Positions 17,787 through 26,787 of a DNA stretch of 64,000 bases are shown here, in pieces. The stretch is from NCBI RefSeq assembly GCF_000498495.1, contig NZ_AVCS01000008.1:103232-167231 (forward strand), read 5' to 3'. This stretch comes from Flavobacterium enshiense DK69. GTDB lineage: Bacteria > Bacteroidota > Bacteroidia > Flavobacteriales > Flavobacteriaceae. The notes under the pieces are model-generated. The model made no database searches. It worked only from the letters and a program-made list of their open reading frames with translations, and was not told where the DNA came from. A program made the translations under genes and the position numbers. Numbering within the stretch: position 1 is the first letter of the stretch; the number at the start of each line of letters is the position of its first letter.

Positions 17787-17892
17787 TTTTGATTCCGCTC
17801 CGAATAAAATGCCTATTTTTATGGCCCGAAAAGATAATGCAGGGAGAGTTTTATATAATTCGGCATTGTCTTTCAATAATATAAAAAGACCA

Positions 17893-18795
17893 ATGAAAAA
17901 TGTACTCGTAGTTTATTATTCACAATCCGGACAACTGGAAGAAATTGCGCGAACCATTGCAAAACCTTTAATGGAGGATACTGAAGTTTCAGTTACTTTC
18001 TGTCCTATCGTATTGGAAAAATCATTTCCTTTCCCATGGAAAAAAGAAGCTTTTTTCGATGCTTTTCCCGAGTCGTTTCTTCAGGTCCCGTCTAAAATTG
18101 TTGCGCCTTCTGAGGAGGTTCTGGCTAAAAAATATGATTTGGTTCTTTTGGCTTATCAGGTATGGTATTTATCACCTTCCATTCCTGTAAATTCTTTTTT
18201 GAAAAGTGATTTTGCTAAACGATTGTTGGAAAATACATCCGTGATTACGATTATCGGCTGCCGTAATATGTGGGCTTTGGCGCAGGAAAAAATGAAGAAG
18301 CTGTTGCAGGGAACTGGTGCACAATTGGTCGGTAATGTGGCTTTGGTCGACAGGCATATCAATCACATTAGTGTCATAACTATCGTGAAATGGATGTTTT
18401 CGGGGGAAAAGAAGAAATATCTGGGGATTTTCCCTAAGCCGGGTGTGTCAGAAAAAGATATTCTGGAGTCTTCAAAATTCGGAAAAATAATTTTGAAATA
18501 CTTAAAAATCAATTCTTATAGCAATTTGCAGACCGAACTTGTCGCAAACGATGCTGTAGAGATTCGTCCGTTTTTAATTGAAATGGATAAAAAAGCCAAC
18601 AAAATGTTCAAAATATGGGCAAATTTAATAATTGGAAAGACCAATTCACGTCCTGCTTGGCTTAAAGGTTTTAATGTTTATTTGTTAGTGGCGATTTGGG
18701 TAATGTCACCAATTGTCTATATCTTGCACCTTTTTACATATCCTTTGAAATTTGTCAAAATAAGAAAAGAAAAAGCTTATTTTCAAGGGGTTTAA
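17893..18795 (+). CDS. darA: Dialkylresorcinol biosynthesis protein DarA (flavodoxin-like)
   Basis: The start is placed at ATG 17893 (MKNVLVVYYSQSGQ), giving 300 residues; the 28 upstream in-frame residues are not family-like. The N-terminal phosphate-binding loop YYSQSGQ shows a flavodoxin/quinone-reductase fold, and a C-terminal hydrophobic helix (~270-290) suggests membrane contact. DarA works with DarB: DarB condenses two beta-ketoacyl units into a cyclohexanedione, and DarA aromatises it to the dialkylresorcinol. It is followed 17 bp later by darB. Confidence 0.85.
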   Translation: MKNVLVVYYSQSGQLEEIARTIAKPLMEDTEVSVTFCPIVLEKSFPFPWKKEAFFDAFPESFLQVPSKIVAPSEEVLAKKYDLVLLAYQVWYLSPSIPVNSFLKSDFAKRLLENTSVITIIGCRNMWALAQEKMKKLLQGTGAQLVGNVALVDRHINHISVITIVKWMFSGEKKKYLGIFPKPGVSEKDILESSKFGKIILKYLKINSYSNLQTELVANDAVEIRPFLIEMDKKANKMFKIWANLIIGKTNSRPAWLKGFNVYLLVAIWVMSPIVYILHLFTYPLKFVKIRKEKAYFQGV

Positions 18796-18812
18796 AAGAA
18801 TTTTAGAATACT

Positions 18813-19946
18813 ATGTTTGAAGTCTACATAACAAAATCCGGGAAATATTTACCTAACGAAGCGGTTTCGAATGACGAAATGGAAACGTTTCTCGGACTAA
18901 TAAATAATACTGCCTCAAAAGCAAGAAGAATAATCCTAAGAAATAACGGAATTGCTTCTCGCTACTATGCATTAGACAAGGAAGGAAACCCTACACATAC
19001 TAATGCCCAATTGACAAACAATGCGATAAAGACTCTTTTTGATACAACTTTTACGGCTAATGATGTAGAACTGCTTTCGTGCGGGACATCTACACCGGAT
19101 ACTTTGTTGCCATCACATGCAGCCATGGTGCACGGATTGATGAAAAATAAATCCGTAGAACTGAATTCTTCTTCCGGAGTTTGTAATGCGGGGATGAACG
19201 CTCTTAAATTCGGATATCTTTCCGTAAAATCTGGAAATACTAAAAATGCCGTTTGCTCCGGTTCGGAAAGAGTGTCTACCTGGATGCTTGCTGATAAGTT
19301 TAAAAACGAAGTTGCTAACCTTAAAAGCCTTGAGGAACAACCGATAATAGCATTCAAAAAAGATTTTTTGCGTTGGATGTTGTCTGACGGAGCAGCTGCT
19401 TTCTTGCTTGAAAACAAACCCAGAGGTGAAAATTCTTTGAAGATTGAATGGATGGAAGCCTTTTCCTATGCCCATGAATTGGAAGCCTGTATGTATGCGG
19501 GTGGGGATAAGCTGGAAAATGGTGAAATTAAACCTTGGAGTGATTACAGTTCAACCGAATGGTTGTCGGAGTCCGTTTTTTCGATTAAACAGGATGTAAA
19601 ACTTCTGGACAGCAATATTCTTGAAAAGGGTGCTGAAAGTATGAAGGCTGCCATGGACAAAAATAATATTACAGCCGAAGATATTACTCATTTCCTGCCA
19701 CATGTTTCTTCTCACTATTTTGTGGAAGGATTGGCGAAATCACTTGCTGAAAGAGGTATTGATATCCCAAGTGAAAAATGGTTCATGAACCTGAAAAAAG
19801 TGGGTAACGTGGGTTCGGCATCCATCTATCTGATGTTGGAAGAATTAATGAATTCAGGAAAACTGGTTAAGGGCGATAAAGTAATGTTGTCGGTACCTGA
19901 AAGCGGACGATTTTCTTATGCTTATGCTTATTTAACCGTATGCTAA
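18813..19946 (+). CDS. darB: Dialkylresorcinol-forming ketosynthase DarB (KAS III type)
   Basis: 377 residues. The KAS III triad is Cys124 (SSGVCNAGMNA), His297 (LPHVSSHYF) and Asn332 (KVGNVGSAS). It catalyses decarboxylative condensation and cyclisation of two beta-keto acyl thioesters to the ring that DarA aromatises, the second half of flexirubin. Its stop overlaps the start of the next gene, a sign of translational coupling. Confidence 0.88.
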   Translation: MFEVYITKSGKYLPNEAVSNDEMETFLGLINNTASKARRIILRNNGIASRYYALDKEGNPTHTNAQLTNNAIKTLFDTTFTANDVELLSCGTSTPDTLLPSHAAMVHGLMKNKSVELNSSSGVCNAGMNALKFGYLSVKSGNTKNAVCSGSERVSTWMLADKFKNEVANLKSLEEQPIIAFKKDFLRWMLSDGAAAFLLENKPRGENSLKIEWMEAFSYAHELEACMYAGGDKLENGEIKPWSDYSSTEWLSESVFSIKQDVKLLDSNILEKGAESMKAAMDKNNITAEDITHFLPHVSSHYFVEGLAKSLAERGIDIPSEKWFMNLKKVGNVGSASIYLMLEELMNSGKLVKGDKVMLSVPESGRFSYAYAYLTVC

Positions 19947-20380
19947 TGGAAAATGTGCTTCCCATAAATGATAAAGTTTTTGTCGGTAATCTTATACCGC
20001 AGAAATTCCCATTTGTGATGGTGGATAAACTACTGTCTTTTTCAGAAAATGAAGTGATAGCAGGTTTAACCGTTACTGAGGATAATATTTTCGTAAGCGG
20101 AGATTTGTTTCAGGAATCGGGTGTAATCGAGCATATGGCGCAATCCGTAGCTTTGTATACCGGTTACCAGTTTTATTTAAAAAACGAACAAGCACCAACA
20201 GGATATATAGGTTCCATAAAGTCGATTGAAATAACAACTTTGCCTAAATTAGGTGATACACTTGTAACCACGGTTAATGTGCTTCATGAATTCATGGGGG
20301 TTACATTGGTCGATATAGTGACGAAAGTAAATGATAATGAAATAGCCCGTGGGCAGATGAAAACGGTTTTAGCATCTTAA
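19940..20380 (+). CDS. Hotdog-fold dehydratase-like protein 1
   Basis: 146 residues of the FabZ/FabA hotdog class (LIPQKFPFVMVDKL ... QESGVIEHMAQS). The usual catalytic His-containing block GHFPGxPVxPGV is replaced by VSGDLFQESGV, while Glu in IEHMAQ is kept. It may be a non-catalytic partner of the next gene or use another residue. Start is ATG 19940 (overlapping darB by 7 bp) or ATG 19946. Expected substrate: 3-hydroxyacyl-ACP in the polyene or resorcinol chain. Confidence 0.8.
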   Translation: MLMENVLPINDKVFVGNLIPQKFPFVMVDKLLSFSENEVIAGLTVTEDNIFVSGDLFQESGVIEHMAQSVALYTGYQFYLKNEQAPTGYIGSIKSIEITTLPKLGDTLVTTVNVLHEFMGVTLVDIVTKVNDNEIARGQMKTVLAS

Positions 20381-20845
20381 ATGATGGAGCAATTCGAAAA
20401 TGTAATCGATATAAAATTGTTTTTACCACATCGTGAACCGATGCTCATGGTAGATTATATATTAGAGCTGACTCAGACCGAAGTTAAAACGATTTTTGAA
20501 ATCAAAGAAGACAATCTTTTTGTTGCCGATGGTTTTTTTTCGGAAACAGGGCTTGTTGAAAACGGAGCTCAGACTTGTTCTTCCATTGTTGGACAATTCT
20601 TTTTTTTAGATGAAAACCAACAAGTAAAAGAAGATGTCGAAGTAATCGGTTTTATCAGTGGCATAAAAAAAATAACAGTGCATGAATTGCCAAAGGTTGG
20701 AAGTGTCATTACGACCAATGGTGTTTTGCTCTCCCGTTTTGACACAGATGAGTACAGTATTGGTACGATGGTGTGTCAAACGTTTTGTGAGGAAGTGTTG
20801 CTTTTCGAAGCAGAAATAAATTTATTCATTCAGGAGAAAAGATAG
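20381..20845 (+). CDS. Hotdog-fold dehydratase-like protein 2
   Basis: 154 residues, starting directly on the base after the preceding stop. The N-terminal LPHREPMLMVDYI is the typical dehydratase entry. Here again the catalytic-His block is lost (VADGFFSETGLVENGAQ). It resembles hotdog protein 1 in layout, so the two may form a heterodimer, as some hotdog pairs do. Immediate adjacency implies coupled translation and equal amounts. Confidence 0.8.
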   Translation: MMEQFENVIDIKLFLPHREPMLMVDYILELTQTEVKTIFEIKEDNLFVADGFFSETGLVENGAQTCSSIVGQFFFLDENQQVKEDVEVIGFISGIKKITVHELPKVGSVITTNGVLLSRFDTDEYSIGTMVCQTFCEEVLLFEAEINLFIQEKR

Positions 20846-21250
20846 ATGAAGAAGGAAGAAGTACCGCAGGACAAAAGCAATCTTTCAGTAAGTAATATGA
20901 AAGAGCTTTGTTACGCAACCGATGAAAACGGAAACTATACCACGGCTTTAAGTTCGGGTTGGGAACCAAAGACGATTGCTCTTGAAAATTCCATTCAGGA
21001 TATCAATGAAAGGGTGGAACAAGCCAGGAATGATGTAAAAGCAGGTATTTACAGTCCGATTGTGTACTTTATGGAAGTGCATAAAATGGATTGGAATATT
21101 TTGGCAAGTTATGTAGGTATGTGGGTTTGGCGTGTAAAACGTCACGGAAAACCGTCGGTATTTAAAAAATTGAATGATAAAATTATGGCGAATTACGCTG
21201 AAGCCTTCGAAATTTCAGTGGAAACGCTAAAAAACTATAAAGGAGACTAA
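20846..21250 (+). CDS. Unknown cytosolic protein of the flexirubin cluster
   Basis: 134 residues, no signal peptide. I do not recognise a domain. Visible features are a polar N-terminus, a central helix-rich stretch, and an aromatic patch MGWVW-like (YVGMWVWRVKRHGKP, ~89-103). It starts on the base after the preceding stop and its last base overlaps the BtrH-like start, so it is locked between pathway enzymes. A small partner of the BtrH-like protein is an inference from that coupling. Confidence 0.75.
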   Translation: MKKEEVPQDKSNLSVSNMKELCYATDENGNYTTALSSGWEPKTIALENSIQDINERVEQARNDVKAGIYSPIVYFMEVHKMDWNILASYVGMWVWRVKRHGKPSVFKKLNDKIMANYAEAFEISVETLKNYKGD

Positions 21251-22245
21251 TGGAAACCAATTTCATCCATCATCAGTCCGCACACTGCGAAAATGGAGTA
21301 GCCTCCAATTTGCTTAAGCATCACGGAATCAATATCAGCGAACCGATGGTTTTCGGTATTGGATCGGGGCTTTTCTTTTTCTATCTGCCGTTGCTGAAAG
21401 TCAATCATGCGCCGGCAATCAGTTACCGTCCCATGCCTGGTTCTATTTTCAATAAAGCCGCCAAGCGATTGGGAATCAAAGTAAAAAGAGTAAAATTTTC
21501 CAATCCGCAATCGGCGCAAAAAGCGCTGGAGGAAAATCTTAAAAACAATATACCGTCGGGATTACAGGTTGGTGTTTATAATTTAACCTATTTCCCCGAC
21601 GAATACCGCTTTCATTTCAATGCACACAATCTGGTTGTGTATGGAAAAAATGAAGGTAATTTTTTAATCAGTGACCCGGTAATGGAAACCGTTACCACGC
21701 TGACTGAAAAAGAACTTGAGAAAGTGCGTTTTGCTAAAGGAGCTTTGGCACCTAAAGGACAAATGTATTACCCAACTGCAATTCCGGAGAATATCGACTG
21801 GGAAACCGCTATCAGGAAAGGGATAAAAAATACCTGCAACGATATGCTTGCTCCTATGCCGATTATTGGCGTAAGAGGAATGCGATATGTGGCGTCCAGT
21901 ATCCGAAAATGGCCGGTTAAGAAAAATCCAAGAGTCGCAAATCATTATCTTGCTCAGATGGTGCGTATGCAGGAAGAAATCGGTACAGGAGGCGGTGGTT
22001 TCAGGTTCATTTATGCTGCTTTTCTTCAGGAAGCATCCGTTATTCTTAAAAATGATTCGCTGAAGGGACTTTCTCTTGAAATGACTGCTATCGGAGATCA
22101 ATGGCGTGATTTCGCCGTAAACGCTGCCCGTGTTTATAAAAAGAGAAGTAATCAGACGGATGTTTACAACAGCCTGGCTGATGAACTACTTCAATTAGCT
22201 GATTTAGAAGAAGCTTTTTTTAAAAAACTTAAAAAAGCGATATAA
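21250..22245 (+). CDS. BtrH-like (N-terminal BtrH/DUF4872) protein, possible acyl transferase
   Basis: 331 residues. The N-terminus carries Cys13 in HHQSAHCENGVAS, and further on NAHNLVVYG and FLISDPV. This is the Cys-His-Asp layout of the BtrH family, related to papain-like cysteine enzymes. BtrH of butirosin synthesis moves an acyl group from an ACP to an amine. By analogy this protein could transfer the aryl polyene from ACP to the resorcinol hydroxyl and so make the flexirubin ester. That is inference; no flexirubin esterase is established to my knowledge. Confidence 0.7.
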   Translation: METNFIHHQSAHCENGVASNLLKHHGINISEPMVFGIGSGLFFFYLPLLKVNHAPAISYRPMPGSIFNKAAKRLGIKVKRVKFSNPQSAQKALEENLKNNIPSGLQVGVYNLTYFPDEYRFHFNAHNLVVYGKNEGNFLISDPVMETVTTLTEKELEKVRFAKGALAPKGQMYYPTAIPENIDWETAIRKGIKNTCNDMLAPMPIIGVRGMRYVASSIRKWPVKKNPRVANHYLAQMVRMQEEIGTGGGGFRFIYAAFLQEASVILKNDSLKGLSLEMTAIGDQWRDFAVNAARVYKKRSNQTDVYNSLADELLQLADLEEAFFKKLKKAI

Positions 22246-22251
22246 ATTCTT

Positions 22252-23007
22252 ATGAATGAGCCGATAATACATATCACCGAACTTTATAAGAAGTACAAAG
22301 AGGCCGATGATTTTTCAGTGAACAACCTGAGTCTGTTGATTGAAAGAAGCGAAATCTTTGGTTTGCTGGGACCTAACGGAGCTGGTAAAACCACTTTGAT
22401 TTCAATGTTGTGCGGACTGATAAAGCCAACTTCAGGAAAGTTTACGATTGACGGACTCTCATACGACAAAAATGCCACTTTAATTAAGGAGACAATCGGT
22501 GTTGTCCCGCAGGAATATGCTTTGTATCCTACGTTGACGGCACGTGAAAACCTGCGATATTTTGGAAGTATGTATGGTTTGAAAGGGAAAAACCTGCACG
22601 ATAAAGTGGATGAGGCTCTGGAGCATTTGGGCTTGTTAAAATTTGCCGGTAAAAGAATTGAAACGTTCTCCGGAGGAATGAAGCGACGGGTAAACCTGAT
22701 TGCCGGAATCCTGCATGAGCCTTCGGTTTTGTTTTTGGATGAGCCTACTGTTGGGGTTGATGTACAATCCAAAAACGTTATCATCGACTATTTGAAAGAG
22801 CTCAATTTGAAAGGGACTACCATTATTTATACCTCACACCATTTGTCGGAAGCCCAGGATTTCTGCAGCCATATAGCAATTATTGACAGAGGGCGAATTT
22901 ATGCTCAGGGGGCACCAAAAGAGTTAATAGCGGATACGCCAAATGCTCATAATCTTGAAGACGTATATATTTCATTAACCGGTAAAGAACTACGCGATGA
23001 TGTATAA
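22252..23007 (+). CDS. ABC transporter ATP-binding protein
   Basis: 251 residues. Walker A is GPNGAGKTT (~42-50), the signature is FSGGMKRR, and Walker B with D-loop is LFLDEPTVGVD. It belongs to the drug/lipid exporter class (ABC-2). It overlaps the permease gene by 11 bp, so the two form one transporter. In this operon it may export flexirubin or a precursor from the cytoplasmic membrane. Confidence 0.93.
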   Translation: MNEPIIHITELYKKYKEADDFSVNNLSLLIERSEIFGLLGPNGAGKTTLISMLCGLIKPTSGKFTIDGLSYDKNATLIKETIGVVPQEYALYPTLTARENLRYFGSMYGLKGKNLHDKVDEALEHLGLLKFAGKRIETFSGGMKRRVNLIAGILHEPSVLFLDEPTVGVDVQSKNVIIDYLKELNLKGTTIIYTSHHLSEAQDFCSHIAIIDRGRIYAQGAPKELIADTPNAHNLEDVYISLTGKELRDDV

Positions 23008-24283
23008 GTTTTTAATGTCGGTTCAAAAGGAAATGCTTCTTCTGAGAAGGGATTTGGGCGGATTGGTAATCTTGTTCCTTATGCCGTTGGTGTTGATTGT
23101 CACCGTTACGTTAATTCAGGACAGCACCTTTAAATCGGTTACTGAAAGTAAGATTCCAATACTTTTGGTGGATAATGATAATGGCGAAATATCCAAAACG
23201 GTAAAATCCAGTTTAAACGAAAGCGGTTCTTTTGAAATTGTTACAGAAATAAAAGGAGCTGCTTTAACTGAAGCAATGGCAGGTGAAGCTGTTTTTAAAG
23301 GAAAATATCAGTTGGCGATTGTCATTCCGGAAAAATTAAGCGTTGATCTGGAAAAGAAAGTCACTCAGAATGTAGAAGATATCATCAGTAAATTCGGATT
23401 GGAAGATACTATTCCGAAAGCCGAAAAGGAAAAAGCTGTCAAGACAAAGGAAATCAAAATGTACTTTGATCCGGCTACCCAGCTTACTTTTAAAAATGGG
23501 GTGAAAAACGCCATCGACAAAATGATATCCCAAGTAGAAACGAAATCGATTTACAAAGCATTTCAGGATCAGTTGGGAGAAGAAGGTGAACCTATCTTTG
23601 AACAGGAGAACTTCATTACTTTCAAAGAAATAGTTCCTAAGGTGGACAATAAAGAAATCCTTCCCAATTCGGTGCAACATAATGTTCCGGCTTGGACATT
23701 GTTTGCGATATTCTTTATCGTAGTGCCGCTTTCGATTAACATCGTAAAGGAAAAAGGACAAGGAACCCAAATCCGATTGATCACAAATCCGGTTCCGTAT
23801 GCCGTTGTCATCGCGGGAAAAACTGCAACCTATCTGATAATTTGCATGATTCAGTTTTTACTTATGGTGGCCGTTGGGGTTTATCTTTTTCCTTACTTGG
23901 GACTGCCTGTTTTGGAAATAGAAGGCAAACTGATTTTAATGAGCCTTGTGGCCCTTTTTTCAGGTTTGGCTGCCATCGGATTCGGGATTTTATTGGGAAC
24001 CGTTGCTAAAACACAGGAGCAGTCAGCACCGTTTGGAGCAACGTCCGTTGTTATTTTGGCGGCTATCGGCGGCGTTTGGGTTCCGGTTTTTGCCATGCCT
24101 AAAATCATGCAGTTTGTATCGCATATCTCACCTATGAATTGGGGATTAAATGCGTTTTATGATGTGCTGTTGCGCAACGGAAGTATCGTAGAAATCCTTC
24201 CGGAAATTAATTTATTACTTTTGTTTTTTATACTTACAATAACCATTGCAATCGTCTATGATAAAAAGAAAAGAGCAGTATAA
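22997..24283 (+). CDS. ABC-2 type permease
   Basis: 428 residues: one N-terminal helix (~20-40), a ~200-residue periplasmic region, then five to six C-terminal helices (~237-425), the usual ABC-2 (DrrB/YhhJ-like) plan. Partner of the ATPase just upstream. Its 3' end overlaps the thioesterase start by 26 bp. Confidence 0.92.
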   Translation: MMYKFLMSVQKEMLLLRRDLGGLVILFLMPLVLIVTVTLIQDSTFKSVTESKIPILLVDNDNGEISKTVKSSLNESGSFEIVTEIKGAALTEAMAGEAVFKGKYQLAIVIPEKLSVDLEKKVTQNVEDIISKFGLEDTIPKAEKEKAVKTKEIKMYFDPATQLTFKNGVKNAIDKMISQVETKSIYKAFQDQLGEEGEPIFEQENFITFKEIVPKVDNKEILPNSVQHNVPAWTLFAIFFIVVPLSINIVKEKGQGTQIRLITNPVPYAVVIAGKTATYLIICMIQFLLMVAVGVYLFPYLGLPVLEIEGKLILMSLVALFSGLAAIGFGILLGTVAKTQEQSAPFGATSVVILAAIGGVWVPVFAMPKIMQFVSHISPMNWGLNAFYDVLLRNGSIVEILPEINLLLLFFILTITIAIVYDKKKRAV

Positions 24284-24707
24284 CGAAGCGGCGGAACTTA
24301 CGGTTAACCAGGAAATTCGTGTTCGTTTTAATGAAACGGATCCGTTGGGAATTGTATGGCACGGTTATTACATTACCTATTTTGAAGACGGACGTGAAGC
24401 GTTTGGCCGACAACATGGCATTTCTTATTTGGACGTTAACAAATTCGGCTATACGACACCAATCGTCAAGTCTAGCTGCGAACATAAATTATCCCTTCGT
24501 TATGGCGATGTGGCTCGGATTGAAACGACTATAGTTGATTCTCCAGCCGCAAAAATGATTTTCAGATATAAGATTTACGATGCTAATAATGAGGTAGCCT
24601 GTACGGGAGAAACCGTTCAGGTATTTGTAGATGAAACAGGAACATTATCGTTAAATCTTCCTCCTTTTTTTGAAGAATGGAAGCGAAAAGTAGGCTTGCT
24701 GAAGTAG
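24258..24707 (+). CDS. Acyl-(ACP/CoA) thioesterase, 4-hydroxybenzoyl-CoA thioesterase family
   Basis: 149 residues from ATG 24258; a TTG at 24246 is less likely. The hotdog active site is RFNETDPLGIVWHGYYITYFED with catalytic Asp28. Such enzymes free acids from acyl carriers. In this pathway it could off-load or edit aryl polyene thioesters. It overlaps both neighbours, which supports tight co-expression. Confidence 0.88.
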   Translation: MIKRKEQYNEAAELTVNQEIRVRFNETDPLGIVWHGYYITYFEDGREAFGRQHGISYLDVNKFGYTTPIVKSSCEHKLSLRYGDVARIETTIVDSPAAKMIFRYKIYDANNEVACTGETVQVFVDETGTLSLNLPPFFEEWKRKVGLLK

Positions 24708-25843
24708 TGGTGAAGAATGTTTATATAACCAAAACCAATTGTGTTACTCCTTTAGGGTTTGACGTTGCATCGAATTGGCAAGCATTACTGAAAGGGCAAT
24801 CCGGGATACAGCGGTTTGAGAAATTAGGCATGCTGGAGTCGTTTTACGCTTCTGTTGTTGATTCCGATAAAATTGATACGGCTTTTGCATCGATTTCAGA
24901 CAAGAATCATTTTACTAAACTGGAAAAAATGCTGATTTTGGCATTAATGCCATTAATCGGCCAATATAATATTACAAACAAAACGGCCTTTGTTTTTTCA
25001 ACAACCAAAGGAAATATTGGATTGTTGGAAGATGAAAATAATGCTGTTGAAGGGGCTCATTTAGCTGTCTTGGCAAAAAAAATCAGTTCATTTTTCGGAT
25101 TTTCCACGGAACCGATCGTGGTTTCCAATGCCTGTGTGTCGGGAGTTTTAGCGATTGCGGTTGCCAAAAGAATGATTCAGACAGGCGTATACGACAATGC
25201 TTTTGTGGTGGCCGGAGATGCGGTGTCGGAATTTGTTTTGTCCGGATTCAATTCCTTCCAGGCGATGAGCGAAGCTCCTTGTAAACCTTACGACGAAGAA
25301 CGAAATGGGGTTACATTGGGAGAAGCTGCAGCAGCAGTTTACCTGACCTCGAGGGAAACAGAAGTTCGTCCCGGAGCCGTTAAGGTTATTGGAGATGGCG
25401 CTATTAATGACGCTAACCATATTTCAGGGCCTTCACGGACTGGTGAAGGATTGTTTCGAAGTATCGAAAGCGCCTTCGCGGAAGCCGGTGTGGCAAAAGA
25501 AAAATTGGATTATATTTCGGCCCACGGAACGGCAACGCTTTACAATGATGAGATGGAAGCTGTAGCCTTCAATCGACTGGGAATCAATACTGTTTCCGTA
25601 AACAGTTTGAAAGCATTTTATGGACATACGCTTGGAGCATCGGGACTTTTAGAAACAGTAATAGCTATTGAAAGTGCCAGGAATAATCAGCTGATTGCTT
25701 CAAAAGGTTTTGCAAAGATGGGTGTTTCACAACCGATTTCGATTATCACTAAAAATGAAGAAAAGGAAATTAATTTTTTCCTGAAAACAGCTTCGGGTTT
25801 TGGTGGGTGTAATACCGCTGTTTTATTTGAAAAAGTAGTTTAA
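24677..25843 (+). CDS. Beta-ketoacyl synthase (KAS I/II type)
   Basis: 388 residues. The triad is intact: Cys153 (SNACVSG), His283 ([11 protein letters not shown]) and His317 ([10 protein letters not shown]). The start at ATG 24677 overlaps the thioesterase by 31 bp; GTG codons near 24707 are alternatives, since homology starts around [13 protein letters not shown]. Together with the next, truncated synthase-like protein it resembles the paired synthases of aryl polyene clusters. Confidence 0.9.
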   Translation: MEAKSRLAEVVVKNVYITKTNCVTPLGFDVASNWQALLKGQSGIQRFEKLGMLESFYASVVDSDKIDTAFASISDKNHFTKLEKMLILALMPLIGQYNITNKTAFVFSTTKGNIGLLEDENNAVEGAHLAVLAKKISSFFGFSTEPIVVSNACVSGVLAIAVAKRMIQTGVYDNAFVVAGDAVSEFVLSGFNSFQAMSEAPCKPYDEERNGVTLGEAAAAVYLTSRETEVRPGAVKVIGDGAINDANHISGPSRTGEGLFRSIESAFAEAGVAKEKLDYISAHGTATLYNDEMEAVAFNRLGINTVSVNSLKAFYGHTLGASGLLETVIAIESARNNQLIASKGFAKMGVSQPISIITKNEEKEINFFLKTASGFGGCNTAVLFEKVV

Positions 25844-25845
25844 AT

Positions 25846-26460
25846 TTGCAGACAAAAAATTACATATCAGGTCATTGTGTAATCGAAAACAATTCGGTTA
25901 TGGTTAATGGCGTTAAACAATTTGAACTGGAGCAGGCTTCTTTTTCGGAATTTGCAAAAGCGGCCTATAAAAATTTCAACATGGATTATCCTAAGTTTTT
26001 CAAAATGGATAATCTGAGTAAATTGGCCTTTTTGGCTTCGGAAATTATTTTGGGGAGCAAGGTAAAAGAAGGGGAGGAAAATAATATTGCATTGGTTTTT
26101 GCCAATCAGTCCTCCAGTCTGGATACTGATGTGAAGTACCAGGGCTCAATTGCAGACAAGGAGAATTATTTTCCAAGTCCGGCAGTTTTTGTGTACACCT
26201 TGCCAAATATTTGCATAGGCGAGATTAGTATTAGGCATAAATTGCAGTCAGAGAACGCTTTTTTCGTTTTTGAAGATTTCAATGCGGAATTTATGACGAA
26301 TTATGCGGACTTGCTTTTGGCAACAAACAAAGCCGAAAAAGTATTGTGCGGCTGGGTAGAATACTATCAGGAAAATTACAAAGCAATCCTTTATATGGTT
26401 GAAAAACAAGGGGATTTAGAACATAATAAAGAAATAGTAAATACATTATACAATAAATAA
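25846..26460 (+). CDS. Short beta-ketoacyl synthase-like protein without active site
   Basis: 204 residues, about half the size of a ketosynthase. The visible blocks ([56 protein letters not shown]) follow the N-terminal thiolase-fold half, but no Cys or His of the triad is present. The start must be TTG 25846, or a later codon such as ATG near 25900. It lies between a complete synthase and an ACP. I infer a structural or gatekeeping partner. Confidence 0.75.
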   Translation: MQTKNYISGHCVIENNSVMVNGVKQFELEQASFSEFAKAAYKNFNMDYPKFFKMDNLSKLAFLASEIILGSKVKEGEENNIALVFANQSSSLDTDVKYQGSIADKENYFPSPAVFVYTLPNICIGEISIRHKLQSENAFFVFEDFNAEFMTNYADLLLATNKAEKVLCGWVEYYQENYKAILYMVEKQGDLEHNKEIVNTLYNK

Positions 26461-26462
26461 TC

Positions 26463-26720
26463 ATGGAAGCATTAAAGCAGGAGTTAAAGGGGAAAATTAT
26501 TGAAGTTTTAAATTTGGAGGACATTGCTGTTGAGGAAATTAACGATAACGACGCTCTTTTTGGAGATGGTTTAGGATTGGATTCTATTGATGCTTTGGAA
26601 TTAATTGTACTATTGGATAAAGATTACGGAATCAAATTGACCGATCCGAAAGCGGGAAAAACCATTTTCCAGTCAGTTGAAACAATGGCAACTTATATTA
26701 CCGATAACAGAACAAAGTAA
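26463..26720 (+). CDS. Acyl carrier protein, second copy
   Basis: 85 residues, with phosphopantetheine Ser41 in LGLDSIDALEL. It is closer to the ACPs of aryl polyene clusters (the segment DSIDALELIVLLDKDYG) than to housekeeping AcpP. It lies 2 bp after the short synthase-like gene. Confidence 0.93.
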   Translation: MEALKQELKGKIIEVLNLEDIAVEEINDNDALFGDGLGLDSIDALELIVLLDKDYGIKLTDPKAGKTIFQSVETMATYITDNRTK

Positions 26721-26787
26721 TTTGGTTTAGGCTTGTTAGGCAGTCTGGCAAATCTAAATCAACAATTTAATAATCCGGATAGTTCAG

